A stretch of 64,000 nucleotides of DNA from JAYPWI01 sp038135065 (GCA_038135065.1 JAYPWI010000016.1:14273-78272), one strand, 5' to 3'; positions 50,697 through 59,447 are shown, numbered from the stretch's first letter. Made by a program: numbers and translations. Notes: generated from the letters alone by a model not told the origin.

Positions 50697-51238
50697 GCAG
50701 CCGTGGGGCGATCGTCGGGGCCCTCGCTCCAGTAGCCCCACCACAGGGTGCCGTCCGGCCCAACCACCATGTCACCGCCGAGCTGCAAGGTGTCCTCTCC
50801 GGATCCAGCAAGGCCCCTGAGCCGACCAAGGCGTCCCCAGCCGGAACTACGCCCGATGGCCAGATAGCGTCGGGCGGCCCGCCAGCCCCAGACCCGACGG
50901 CGGGAACCGCGCCCGAGGCCGTAGGCGTGATACGCGCGCCGGTCGGGATCAGCGAGCACCTCGATGTGCGCTGGAAACCAGCTTGCGTGCTCGGCGAGCG
51001 CGGTCGGATCGGTGAAGGTGACCACGACAACGGCAGTGTCGGTGGCCATTGAAGCCCGGGCCCTGCCAACGGCAGTGACATGTTCACCGCACGGCAGTCA
51101 ACGCAGGTGACGGTGGAAAATGAGGACGACCGGGTGGCCTCGTTGTTCGGACAACCGCCACACCGACCCGTCGGCTCGGAGAGCTTCGATCGAGGGGGCC
51201 ACTGCGCCGACCCGTGGTCGGGTCGGTGGTGTCGTCAC
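50666..51238 (-). CDS. Candidate selenoprotein: peroxiredoxin-like (AhpC-TSA_2/PRXL2-type) protein with UxxC motif
   Basis: From the GTG at 51238 the frame encodes a complete 190-residue protein: TPPTRPRVGAVAPSIEALRADG, VWRLSEQRGHPVVLIFHRHLR, then TGA (51100-51098, codon 47), LPCGEHV, and a C-terminal half with VVVVTFTDPTALAEH, VLADPDRRAYHAYGLGRGS and MVVGPDGTLWWGYWSEG. In this family the motif is FxRHxxCxPCxEH; the TGA sits at the first Cys, giving UxxC with Cys50. The start overlaps the DUF1330 stop as GTGA, supporting translation of the upstream part. A SECIS-like hairpin lies at 51063-51075. Standard calling starts at the internal ATG 51049 and loses the active site. Alternatives are nonsense mutation or sequencing error. 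Confidence 0.85.
51063..51075 (-). promoter_or_regulatory. Candidate bacterial SECIS hairpin of the UxxC gene
   Basis: On the mRNA strand, CTGCC-GTT-GGCAG forms a perfect 5-bp stem with a three-base loop starting with G. The loop begins 28 bases after the TGA, inside the 16-37 base range given for bacterial SECIS elements, and meets the rule of a G among the first two loop bases. Confidence 0.55.
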
Positions 51239-51522
51239 CCCATGCCGTCGACGATGACCGCCCGGCCGTTGGTGGTCGCTTCGAGGCGGATGCCCACCAC
51301 GGCCTGGTAGTCGGCCGACTCGTAGGCGGCGAGGGCGGCTTCCTTGGTTGGGTACTCGATCACCACGGTCTGGGCGCCCGCTTCGCCCTCCTTGATGGTC
51401 GAGGCGGGGTCCAGGACCAGGATTTTGCCGCCGCCAGCCATGATGGGGGCGGCCCCCTTTTGGTACTCGCGGTACCGATCGGAGTCGACGACGTCGTAGT
51501 TCGCTACCAGATATGCGGCCAT
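51235..51522 (-). CDS. DUF1330 family protein
   Basis: A 95-residue ferredoxin-like (dimeric alpha/beta barrel) protein: AAYLVANYDVVDSDRYREYQKGAAPIMAGGGKILVL, then VVIEYPTKEAALAAYESADYQAVVGIRLEATTNGRAVIVDGM. This is the full DUF1330 pattern, function unknown. It is the first gene of a two-gene operon with the UxxC protein (GTGA overlap). A TAGACC box six bases before the ATG (51534-51529) suggests a leaderless mRNA. Confidence 0.9.
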   Translation of the reverse strand: MAAYLVANYDVVDSDRYREYQKGAAPIMAGGGKILVLDPASTIKEGEAGAQTVVIEYPTKEAALAAYESADYQAVVGIRLEATTNGRAVIVDGMG

Positions 51523-51528
51523 CGCCTC

Positions 51529-51534
51529 GGTCTA
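51529..51534 (-). promoter_or_regulatory. Candidate -10-like box of the DUF1330-selenoprotein operon
   Basis: Minus-strand CTGCTAGACC, six bases, then the ATG at 51522. The same ten bases with the same spacing occur before the gene at 28525, which is divergent from the other candidate selenoprotein gene. Confidence 0.3.
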
Positions 51535-51711
51535 GCAGATCGCGGCGGGCCGAGGAGGGCCTGGGCCGCTGAGGATCGTCGGCAGGCGACGATCGGGCGG
51601 CACGTGTGCTGAGCGGGCGCGACCGGGTGGCGGGGTGGCAGAGTGATCGGTGGGGCCGAGGACGAACCGCCCCGATCCGTTGCCTCGTTGGGGGCAGAAA
51701 TGGGGAACGTC

Positions 51712-52446
51712 ATGGGAGAGCTGGACGGACGAGTGGCCCTGGTCACCGGAGGGGCCCGCGGTCAGGGGGCGGCTGAGGCCCGGCTGTTCGCGGAACAGGG
51801 CGCCACGGTGGTGGTGACCGACGTGCTCGACGAGGCGGGAGAACGGACGGCGGGAGAGCTCGGGGCCGAGTACCACCACCTCGACGTGTCATCGGAAGGG
51901 GAGTGGGATGCGGTGGTGGCCGACGTCACGGCGCGACATGGCCGCCTCGACATCCTCATGAACAACGCCGGCATCTTCCGACCCGCCCAGCTGCTCAACA
52001 CCTCCACCGAGCTGTGGAACCTGACCCTGGCCATCAACCAGACCGGGGTCTTCCTCGGCATGCGAACGGTGGCGGCCGCCATGATCGCCGCAGGCAACGG
52101 AGGATCGATCATCAACACCTCCTCGGTGGCCGGGCTCGACGGGGTGTTCGGCTCGACGGCCTACGGAGCCACCAAGTGGGCGGTCACCGGCATGACCCGG
52201 ACTGCGGCAAAGGAACTCGGTAAGCACGGGATCCGAGTCAACTCGATCCACCCGGGGGTCATCGTCACGGAGATGACCGAGACCATGCTGGAGGGTGAGC
52301 AGACGGACAAGGCCATCCGACGTCAGCCCATCAAGCGGCTGGGTACCTCTGAGGACATCGCCGAGATGGCCCTCTTCTTGGCTTCGGATCGATCGAGCTA
52401 CTGCACGGGGCAGGCCTTCACCGTGGACGGCGGTATCCACGGCTGA
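51712..52446 (+). CDS. SDR family NAD(P)-dependent oxidoreductase
   Basis: A 244-residue classical short-chain dehydrogenase: cofactor motif TGGARGQGAAEA, NNAGIF, catalytic Ser in NTSSVAGLDG, Tyr-Lys in YGATKWA, and C-terminal CTGQAFTVDGGIHG. It resembles the glucose-1-dehydrogenase / 3-oxoacyl reductase group. ATG 51712 with GGGGA upstream fits the family start; ATG 51700 is an alternative. Converges with an NTF2-like gene. Confidence 0.88.
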   Translation: MGELDGRVALVTGGARGQGAAEARLFAEQGATVVVTDVLDEAGERTAGELGAEYHHLDVSSEGEWDAVVADVTARHGRLDILMNNAGIFRPAQLLNTSTELWNLTLAINQTGVFLGMRTVAAAMIAAGNGGSIINTSSVAGLDGVFGSTAYGATKWAVTGMTRTAAKELGKHGIRVNSIHPGVIVTEMTETMLEGEQTDKAIRRQPIKRLGTSEDIAEMALFLASDRSSYCTGQAFTVDGGIHG

Positions 52447-52455
52447 GTTCCCAGT

Positions 52456-52474
52456 CGACCAGCCGAGGTGGTCG
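52456..52474. terminator. Hairpin between convergent genes, possible bidirectional terminator
   Basis: CGACCA (52456-52461) and TGGTCG (52469-52474) form a perfect 6-bp stem with a 7-base loop in the 48-base gap between convergent genes. There is no T-tract. Confidence 0.35.
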
Positions 52475-52494
52475 GCCAGAGCGAAACGGGTCGA

Positions 52495-52989
52495 TCAGTC
52501 CCAGAGGGGATCGGGCGTGCCCCCTCGGCCGCTCGGCACCCAGTGGCCGGGCATCGGCTCACCGCAGTCGCGGGTCTCGGTCACGTCGATGCGCAGGTGG
52601 CGCTCGGTGAGACGCCATTCCCCGTCGCGGGGTGCTGCTCGGTCGATATAGCGCCCACGGGCCACATGGAGCCGCTCGCCCGGGTGGTCGTCATCGGCGG
52701 CCAGGACGTGGATGGCGGTCACGTAGGTCTCCACCTTCGCCGAGGTGCCGTCGTCGTCGAAGGTGATGGTCGTATTGCTGATCGAGTGCTGGGTCGCACG
52801 GTAGGTCCTGCCCAGGGCGGCCACCACGAAGGGGGCGAAGGCCTCGATGGGATGTGAGCGGGCCCCGTAGCCATGCAGCATGGCCCCTGGGTGGAAGGCC
52901 GAAGCCAGGATCTCCGGCTCCAACCGGTCGATGCCCCGGCAGTAGGCCCGAAGGGCCTCGTCGATCTGCTGGCGTGGGTCGAGGGTCAT
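52495..52989 (-). CDS. SnoaL-like / NTF2-fold protein
   Basis: A 164-residue SnoaL_4-type protein: QQIDEALRAYCRGIDRLEPEILASAFHPGAMLHGYGARSHPIEAFAPFV, then QHSISNTTITFDDDGTSAKVETYVTAIH and WRLTERHLRIDVTETRDCG. Proteins of this kind accompany Rieske oxygenases and sulfatases in steroid and aromatic degradation clusters, sometimes as dehydratases. It starts 15 bases after the sulfatase stop, so it is the second gene of that operon. Confidence 0.82.
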   Translation of the reverse strand: MTLDPRQQIDEALRAYCRGIDRLEPEILASAFHPGAMLHGYGARSHPIEAFAPFVVAALGRTYRATQHSISNTTITFDDDGTSAKVETYVTAIHVLAADDDHPGERLHVARGRYIDRAAPRDGEWRLTERHLRIDVTETRDCGEPMPGHWVPSGRGGTPDPLWD

Positions 52990-53004
52990 GAGTGTCTCTC
53001 TTGT

Positions 53005-54567
53005 TCAGGTGGTGGGCGCGCCTCGGGCCTCGTCGTCGGCGGCCATGAGGGCGTCGGCAAGGCGCTCCACCATCGCGGCCCGGCGGTCGGTGTCCCGGTC
53101 AGCGAGATCGGTGGTCTCGTCGGGGTCCGCGTCGAGGTCCATCAGTTGGTCCTCCCCGGTGGAGTGTCGGGTGTAGCGCATCCCGTCGGCGATGATCGTC
53201 CTGGTCTTGGCAGGGGTCCGCATGCGGCCGGCCAGAGCGGAGGGGAGGTCGTCCTCGATCAGCACATGGTCGCGGACCGAGGCATCGGGGTCGTCGAGCA
53301 GGGGGGTCAGGGAACGGCCCTGGATGCCGTCGTAGGCGGGCAGGCCAGCCAATTCGAGCAGGGTCGGTCCCAGGTCCACCGAGCAGGCCAGGCTCTCGGT
53401 CCGCCCCGGCGGTCGGCGAGGGTCGGCGATCACCATCGGTACCCCAAGGGTGCCCCGGTAGTGGAGAAAGCCCTTCAGCATCAGGCCGTGGTCACCCATC
53501 ATGTCGCCGTGGTCGGAGGTGAACACCACCACCGTGTCGGCGGTCTGTCCCAGACGATCCACCGTGTCCAGAATCTGGCCGATCCCGTCGTCGATCATCT
53601 CGATCATGCCGTAGGTGGCAGCAATGGCGGCCCGGACCAGGTCGTGGTCACCGGCCACCCCGCAGGGCTGGACCCAGCCACGCTGTTTCGACGGGTGTAG
53701 GCGGGCCGTGGCCCGCACGTGGGCGGGAGCGCCGACCAGGGGATCATCGACGGTGGGGGGAAGGTCCATGTCGGCCGGGTCGTGTCGCTCGAACCAGTCG
53801 CCGGGTGGGCACATGGGGTGATGGGGATCCGGGTACGAGGCCCAGACCAGCCAAGGTTCCCCGGCACCGGCCGCGGCCTCGATCGCAGCGATGGTGCGAT
53901 CGGTCACGAACGCCGTCGAGTGGAGGGAGGGGTCGTAGGGGGCCTGGTAGATCTGCCACCAGTCGTCACGGCGGTGCCGGGCAGGACTCTGGTCGGTCAT
54001 GGGGACGACCAGGTCCTCGACCGAGGCCCCCCGCTCGAGGGCCCAGTGCAGGTGGTGGCCGGTGACCCGGGAACCGTGGTCGATGGCCAACTCCACATGA
54101 TCGAACCCGTAGAAGGTCCCCTCCATCGGGGGGATCGCATCCATATAGCGCTCGAAGTCCTCCACCGTGTCCCAACCCGTCGGGTACGGGTCGGCCACTG
54201 CGGGCTGGGTGTCGACCTCGTAGACCGAGTTGCGGCTCATCCCGTGCTGGAGGTGTGACTTGCCGATCAGGGCGGTCCGGTAGCCCGCCTCACGGAAGCG
54301 TCGGACGTGGGTATTGGCCCCCCATTCCAGAGAGCGGTCGTTGAAGATCACTCCGTGGGAGGTGGGCAGGCGGCCGGTCATGATCGACGACCGGTTCGGC
54401 ATGCAGACGGGGTTGGCCACCCAGGCGTTGTCGAACACGGTCCCCCGGGCGGCCAGGCCGTCGAGGTTGGGGGTGCGCACCACCCCGTTGCCCGCGAACC
54501 CTGCGTGATCGGCCCGTTGTTGATCGGTGATCAGGAACAGGATGTTGGGCCGAGCACCGGGATCCAT
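53005..54567 (-). CDS. Sulfatase (type I, formylglycine-dependent)
   Basis: A 520-residue arylsulfatase/choline-sulfatase-like enzyme. The calcium-binding start is NILFLITDQQRADH. The modification motif C-x-P-x-R appears as CMPNR with Cys55 to be oxidised to formylglycine, followed by TGRLPTSHG. Other conserved parts are ALIGKSHLQHG, VVVFTSDHGDMMGDHGLMLKG and FLHYRGTLGVPMV. There is no signal peptide, so it is cytosolic; an aerobic formylglycine-generating enzyme must be encoded elsewhere. Sulfate release would feed the sulfur economy of the cell, though it lies outside the sulfur locus. ATG 54567 is preferred over GTG 54570. Confidence 0.92.
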   Translation of the reverse strand: MDPGARPNILFLITDQQRADHAGFAGNGVVRTPNLDGLAARGTVFDNAWVANPVCMPNRSSIMTGRLPTSHGVIFNDRSLEWGANTHVRRFREAGYRTALIGKSHLQHGMSRNSVYEVDTQPAVADPYPTGWDTVEDFERYMDAIPPMEGTFYGFDHVELAIDHGSRVTGHHLHWALERGASVEDLVVPMTDQSPARHRRDDWWQIYQAPYDPSLHSTAFVTDRTIAAIEAAAGAGEPWLVWASYPDPHHPMCPPGDWFERHDPADMDLPPTVDDPLVGAPAHVRATARLHPSKQRGWVQPCGVAGDHDLVRAAIAATYGMIEMIDDGIGQILDTVDRLGQTADTVVVFTSDHGDMMGDHGLMLKGFLHYRGTLGVPMVIADPRRPPGRTESLACSVDLGPTLLELAGLPAYDGIQGRSLTPLLDDPDASVRDHVLIEDDLPSALAGRMRTPAKTRTIIADGMRYTRHSTGEDQLMDLDADPDETTDLADRDTDRRAAMVERLADALMAADDEARGAPTT

Positions 54568-54609
54568 CACCGAACGGTACTCCGAAGCGACTGGTCGACC
54601 AGGAGGGCT

Positions 54610-56211
54610 TCAGTCGGCGGTCGACCGGATGCTGACGGGCTGGCCCTCGAGGTCCAGCCACTGGCCCATCAGTTCCCAGAAGTGGCGGATCTTCGACTCG
54701 TTGTAGGAGGCGAACACCACCTCCTGGGCCTGCTGGGCTTTGAGGCCTTTCTGGACCAGGGGAAGGTTGAGGGAGTCCTGCTGGAAGATCTTGAAGGCCG
54801 GTCCCATCTCGGGGGCCAGGGACCAGTCGTCGTCGATCCCCAGCTCGGTGACCGCGCTGGGCGGGGGACGGGTCTCGTCATCGGGCCACGGCGGGAAGAA
54901 CATGATCTCGAAGATGCACTCGTCGGGATTGTCCCCGTGGGGCCTGAATCGGTAGAAGAGCTCGTTGAAGGGTCCCCACGGGCTGAGGTTGGGGAACACC
55001 GAGTAGAAGATGGCGTCGATCATCTCGGCATCGCTGAACCCGTCGACGTCCAACTTGTCGCCCCACCGTCGACGCAGCTGGGCCCGGCGGGCCTCGGCCG
55101 CCCCGGTTCTGGCTTCGACCACGCCGCCGCTCGAGTCAGTGACCATCAGCGGCACCTGGTCCATCCCCTCGAGCAGAGGACCGCCGATCCAGATGCACAT
55201 GTGGGGGTCGGCCTGGAGTAGGGGTCCTTCGATCCAGGTGCCCCGATGGTCGAACACGCTGAGGTCGCCGTTGCGGTCGGTCACCTCCACCAGGGCCGTG
55301 CCGTCGGCGGCAGCGACACCGCGGGTGTAGACGTGGCCGTTCATGGGGTGCCGCCAGCGGGCGAAATGACGTGCATCCTCGGGATGTTCGTGGCGGGCCA
55401 TGTTGGCCAGGTGAGGACTGGGCACTGCGTGGGGGGACACGGCACGGGAGAAGTTGCCGAACACGTCGTAGGCCGAGTTGGCGTCTCCCAGGTCGTCCAT
55501 GAGGGTGGGGTGGGTGGCCACCACGTGGTAGGCCTCCATGAAGGCTTCCTGACAGGCCTTCCAGTTGACCGGCATGATCTTGCGGACGTGGGCCCGCTTC
55601 ACCCGCTTCGTGAAGGGCAGGGTTGCGAAGTGTTCGTCGAGGCCCTCGAGGAACGCCTCGAGTGGCTCGGCGGCCGGGTCGGGGTTGATGAACACGAAGC
55701 CCTGCCAGGTCCCGACCCTGGCCTGGGGAAGGTCCAGGAGCCCCTTGTCCAGTTCGGGGAAGTCCCATTCGCAGGGGATCTCCTTCAACGAACCGTCGAG
55801 GTTCCAGGACCAGCCGTGGAAGGGGCAGCGCAGGTTGGTGGCACCCCGGCCCGGCCCTTCCTTGAGCAGGCGACCCCGGTGCAGGCATGCGTTGTTGAAG
55901 GCCCGGATCTCGTCGGCGCCGGTGCGCACCACCACGAAGCTCAGGTGGGCGATGTCGTAGACCAGGTGGTCGCCGACCTCGGGGATGTCCTCCTCGAGAC
56001 AGGCCATCTGCCATACCCGGCTCCACAGGCGCTCGACCTCGAGGTCGTGCCACGCCCGCGACGTGTAGGCGGCAGCGGGTACCCGGGTATTGCCTGGGGC
56101 CATGGGGGCTACCCGGGTGAGCACCTCGCTGACCGGGTGGCTGTCAGTCTCGAGCAGTTCGCTCCAGCTCACCCCGTTGGAGCGGTCGGTCCCTGTGACG
56201 GTCTCGGTCAT
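54610..56211 (-). CDS. Rieske-type aromatic-ring-hydroxylating oxygenase alpha subunit
   Basis: A 533-residue oxygenase. The Rieske 2Fe-2S ligands are Cys109 and His111 (CLHRG) and Cys129 and His132 (CPFHGW). The mononuclear-iron site is in EAFMEAYHVVATHP. The protein is about 80-100 residues longer than typical alpha subunits, with an N-terminal extension and an insertion in the catalytic domain. It activates O2 to hydroxylate a ring or steroid-like substrate. No beta subunit, ferredoxin or reductase is adjacent. Divergent from the ThDP enzyme; the sulfatase gene lies 42 bases downstream. Confidence 0.9.
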   Translation of the reverse strand: MTETVTGTDRSNGVSWSELLETDSHPVSEVLTRVAPMAPGNTRVPAAAYTSRAWHDLEVERLWSRVWQMACLEEDIPEVGDHLVYDIAHLSFVVVRTGADEIRAFNNACLHRGRLLKEGPGRGATNLRCPFHGWSWNLDGSLKEIPCEWDFPELDKGLLDLPQARVGTWQGFVFINPDPAAEPLEAFLEGLDEHFATLPFTKRVKRAHVRKIMPVNWKACQEAFMEAYHVVATHPTLMDDLGDANSAYDVFGNFSRAVSPHAVPSPHLANMARHEHPEDARHFARWRHPMNGHVYTRGVAAADGTALVEVTDRNGDLSVFDHRGTWIEGPLLQADPHMCIWIGGPLLEGMDQVPLMVTDSSGGVVEARTGAAEARRAQLRRRWGDKLDVDGFSDAEMIDAIFYSVFPNLSPWGPFNELFYRFRPHGDNPDECIFEIMFFPPWPDDETRPPPSAVTELGIDDDWSLAPEMGPAFKIFQQDSLNLPLVQKGLKAQQAQEVVFASYNESKIRHFWELMGQWLDLEGQPVSIRSTAD

Positions 56212-56333
56212 CGGCCCCCCTGCAGTTCCGTTCTCCGACGTTATCGACCCTCACCACGTGCGATGGACAATCCGGGGCGCGGGCCTCATGGTGCGGTCAT
56301 GATGGAACAACCCCGGCCCGTCAGGAGGTTGCC

Positions 56334-58022
56334 GTGGCCCACGACCCCCGCTCCGTCGCCGACGCCTATCTCGGTCTGCTCGCCGACCGGGGGGTCGAGT
56401 ACCTCTTCGGTAATGCGGGCACCGACTTCGGGCCGATCATCGATGCCTACGCTCGCCGCAGCGAGGCGGGCGAGCTCTCTCCGGCTCCTGTGCCCGTCAC
56501 CCACGAGGTCACGGCGATGGCCATGGCCCACGGCTACGGCATGGTGTCGGGGTCGACCCCGGCGGTGATGGTCCACACGGTGGCCGGTACGGCCAACGCA
56601 GTGGGCGGACTCATCAACGCCAACCGGGCTCGCCAGGCCCTGTACCTCACGGCTGGCCGCACCCCCCTGACCGAGGGTGACCGGCTCGGGGCCCGCGACA
56701 TGCACATCCACTGGTCCCAGGAGTCCTTCGACCAGGGGGCAATGGTCCGGGAGTGGGTCAAGTGGGACTACGAACTGCGGGCCGGTGCTGACCTGGTGGC
56801 CGTGGTGGACAGGGCGTTCGCCATGGCCGAATCCGACCCCCCTGGCCCCGTGTACCTGACCCTGCCCCGAGAGGTGCTGGCCGCCGAGCACGACGGCGGT
56901 GCGGTGACTCCCGCCCGGACTGCCATCGGTCGGACCGTACCCGAGCCCGGCCTCGTCGCCCAGGCAGCCCGGATCCTGCGGGAGGCTGAACGGCCGGTGC
57001 TGATCACCCGCTCGGCTGGTCGCGACCGGGCCGCCCCGCCCCTGGTGGCTCGCCTGGCCGAGATGGTCGGTGCACCCGTGTACGACCCCTACCCGACCCA
57101 CTCCAACCTCGATTTCGATCATCCACTGCGGATCGTCGAAGCAGCCGATCGGGCAGTGGCCGACGCCGATGTGGTCGTGGTCGTGGAGAGCGATGTGCCG
57201 TGGACGCCGCGACGGGGTCGACCGGGGGTCAGCACCACGGTCATCGGCATCGGGAGTGATCCCCTCCACGGTGGGTATCCGGTGCGATCCTTCGAGGTCG
57301 ACGTGAACCTCACCGGGGCCATCGCCCCCACCCTGGCCGTCCTGGTGGCCGAACTCGAACAAGGGGGACCCATCGAGGCCGCTCCAGCGCGGCGCGCCGA
57401 GTGGAGCGAGAACGCCACCAGGTCGAGGGAGGGGGCGAGAGAGCGAGCTCGGGCCCTGGCCGACGCCCGCCCATTGGCCAAGCCGTTCGTGTCACAGGTC
57501 CTCGACGGCCTCCTGCCCGACGATGCGATCCTGGTCGACGAACTCGGGGTGGACGTGGCCCAGATGTCCCTCCAGGGCCCCGGTCGCTTCTACGGCGTGT
57601 CACAAGCCGGGGTGCTCGGTTGGAGCCTCGGGGCGTCCCTGGGGGCCAAGCTGGCCGCCCCCGACCGCACGGTGGTGTGTGTGGTGGGTGACGGGTCGTA
57701 CCTGTTCGGAGTGCCCACCACCGCCCACTGGGCATCGCGCCGCTACGGCCTGCCCGTGCTGTACGTGGTGTGGAACAACGCCACCTGGGGGGCCGTCGAA
57801 CGAGCTACCCGCATGGTGTACCCCGAGGGGCACGCAGCTCGGTCCGGGGAGTTCGCGTTCGCCGGCATCGGTCCGTCGATCGACCACGAGCTGGTGTGCC
57901 AGGCGGCCGGTGGGTACGGCGAGCGGGTGGAGGACCCCGGCGAGGTCGGTCCGGCCATCGGGCGCGGCCTGGCCGAGGTGGCCGCCGGGCGCCAAGCCCT
58001 GCTCAACGTCATCGCCCACTGA
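56334..58022 (+). CDS. Thiamine-diphosphate-dependent enzyme (acetolactate synthase/benzoylformate decarboxylase-like)
   Basis: A 562-residue ThDP enzyme: N-terminal pyrimidine-binding domain with the catalytic Glu in VTHEVTAMAMAHGYG, a central Rossmann domain, and the C-terminal pyrophosphate domain with the GDGS...NN motif (VVGDGSYLFG, VVWNNATWG). It cleaves or joins bonds next to a carbonyl of a 2-oxoacid. The GTG at 56334 has CAGGAGG upstream. It may feed aldehydes to the SDR that follows after 56 bases. Confidence 0.9.
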   Translation: MAHDPRSVADAYLGLLADRGVEYLFGNAGTDFGPIIDAYARRSEAGELSPAPVPVTHEVTAMAMAHGYGMVSGSTPAVMVHTVAGTANAVGGLINANRARQALYLTAGRTPLTEGDRLGARDMHIHWSQESFDQGAMVREWVKWDYELRAGADLVAVVDRAFAMAESDPPGPVYLTLPREVLAAEHDGGAVTPARTAIGRTVPEPGLVAQAARILREAERPVLITRSAGRDRAAPPLVARLAEMVGAPVYDPYPTHSNLDFDHPLRIVEAADRAVADADVVVVVESDVPWTPRRGRPGVSTTVIGIGSDPLHGGYPVRSFEVDVNLTGAIAPTLAVLVAELEQGGPIEAAPARRAEWSENATRSREGARERARALADARPLAKPFVSQVLDGLLPDDAILVDELGVDVAQMSLQGPGRFYGVSQAGVLGWSLGASLGAKLAAPDRTVVCVVGDGSYLFGVPTTAHWASRRYGLPVLYVVWNNATWGAVERATRMVYPEGHAARSGEFAFAGIGPSIDHELVCQAAGGYGERVEDPGEVGPAIGRGLAEVAAGRQALLNVIAH

Positions 58023-58078
58023 CCACGGCACCGTCGGCTGTGGAACACTTGGCCGTCGAGCGACCGCGAGGGGGAGAG

Positions 58079-58897
58079 ATGAGCAAGCGCATCCTGCTGA
58101 CAGGGGCATCGACGGGGATCGGTCACGCAACCCTGCAACGGTTGGTGGCGGCCGGCCACGAGGTGGTGAACCTCGACGTCAAGGAGGCGCCGGCCGAGGC
58201 CTCGGCCCACCATCACTGCGACCTGTCCGACCCAGCGTCGATCGACGCCGTGGTGGCCGATCTCGACGGCTCCTTCGACGGGTTGGGCAATATCGCCGGG
58301 GTGGCCGGTTCGATGGGGGCCGAGCTGGTGTTGCGGGTCAACGTGTACGGGCTGCGCCACGTGACCGACGCGCTGTTGGCCGCCGGAAAGCTCAACGACG
58401 GCGGCTCGATCGTAAACATCGCGTCCCTGGCTGGCATGGCGTGGCAGCGCCACGTGGACCGCATCGCCGAACTCGACGCGGCTGCTGATTTCGCGGCCGG
58501 TATCGAGGTCGCCCAGGCCTACGACCGGGGCGGCCCCAATGCCTACGTGCTCTCCAAGGAGTGGGTGGTCAGCTACACCAAGCAGCTGGCCGGCCGTCTG
58601 CTCGACCGGGGGATCCGGGTGAACTCGGTCAGCCCCGGCCCGGTCAACACCCCGCTGTTCCCCTACTTCGAGACCGATGCGGGGGCCGAGCAGATGGCCT
58701 GGATGAACGAACAGGTCGGGCGGGTGGGTACCCCCGACGACGAGGCCGAGGTCGTCAGCTGGCTCCTGGCCGGGGACTGCGGCTGGGTGAACGGGATCGA
58801 CCTGCCCGTCGACGGCGGTCTGTCAGCGGGGATGACCGTGGGATGGGCGGACACCCGCCAGTCGCCCGCCTCGGTGGCCCGCCGCAGCGGTGGCTGA
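58079..58897 (+). CDS. SDR family oxidoreductase (3-alpha-hydroxysteroid / coniferyl-alcohol dehydrogenase-like)
   Basis: A 272-residue short-chain dehydrogenase with TGASTGIGHAT, NIAGVAGS, the catalytic Ser in NIASLAGMAW, a 25-residue insertion (HVDRIAELDAAADFAAGIEVAQAYDRG) typical of the 3-alpha-hydroxysteroid dehydrogenase/carbonyl reductase branch, and YVLSKEW (Tyr-Lys). GAGGGGGAG precedes ATG 58079. Co-directional with the ThDP enzyme and the PPOX protein. Confidence 0.88.
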   Translation: MSKRILLTGASTGIGHATLQRLVAAGHEVVNLDVKEAPAEASAHHHCDLSDPASIDAVVADLDGSFDGLGNIAGVAGSMGAELVLRVNVYGLRHVTDALLAAGKLNDGGSIVNIASLAGMAWQRHVDRIAELDAAADFAAGIEVAQAYDRGGPNAYVLSKEWVVSYTKQLAGRLLDRGIRVNSVSPGPVNTPLFPYFETDAGAEQMAWMNEQVGRVGTPDDEAEVVSWLLAGDCGWVNGIDLPVDGGLSAGMTVGWADTRQSPASVARRSGG

Positions 58898-58927
58898 GCC
58901 GGCCGTCCTGGGAAGAAGACAGCGGCG

Positions 58928-59431
58928 ATGAGCGGGCAGGACTACGAGGACGTCAGGGCCTACGACCTCGACCCACAGGACGAGCAGGCCCTCCTCGAGG
59001 CCCACAACGAGTGCACCTTCATCTGGTCCAACACGGAGGGGTGGCCGGTCGGGGTCATCATGTCCTACGTGTGGGCCGACGGGAGGTTCTGGTTGACGGC
59101 CTCCGACCAGCGGGCCCGCATCCGCGCCGTGCGGCGCGACCCCCGGGTCTGTGTGGTGGTGACCTCTACAGGGAGCCCGCTGCCCCGCAACAAAGCCATC
59201 ACCTGGAAGGGCACCTGCACCGTGCACGAGGACCCTGCCACCCTGCAATGGTTCTACCCCCGGCTGGCTGCCGCCCTGTACCCGAACCACCCTGAGGGCC
59301 AAGCCACCTTCGTTCGCTTCCTCGATTCTCCCAACCGGGTGGTTCTCGAGGTGGAGCCGACCCAGCGAATCGGCTACGACGGGGCGAAGATGGCCCGGGC
59401 CACCAGCGAGTGGGTGGGCAAGACCCGCTGA
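58928..59431 (+). CDS. PPOX-class (pyridoxamine-phosphate-oxidase fold) flavin/F420-binding protein
   Basis: A 167-residue split-barrel protein: EAHNECTFIWSNTEGWPVGVIMSYVW, FWLTASDQRARIRAVRRDPRVCVVVTSTGSPL, then KAITWKGTCTVHEDP and VVLEVEPTQRIGYDGAKM. It is a predicted F420- or FMN-dependent reductase. It lies 30 bases after the SDR gene and converges with the second Rieske gene (16-base gap). Confidence 0.83.
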   Translation: MSGQDYEDVRAYDLDPQDEQALLEAHNECTFIWSNTEGWPVGVIMSYVWADGRFWLTASDQRARIRAVRRDPRVCVVVTSTGSPLPRNKAITWKGTCTVHEDPATLQWFYPRLAAALYPNHPEGQATFVRFLDSPNRVVLEVEPTQRIGYDGAKMARATSEWVGKTR

Positions 59432-59447
59432 CACCCCATCGGCTCCC

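Noticed and set aside
50666..51049. 127-residue gene starting at ATG 51049
   Set aside because: The upstream frame matches the family N-terminus through a TGA at a Cys position and starts in a GTGA overlap, so the short start is an artefact.
28592..51238. General reassignment of TGA to an amino acid in this organism
   Set aside because: Most genes in the window end in TGA, often within ATGA or GTGA overlaps, so TGA is a normal stop; only the two Cys-aligned sites look recoded.
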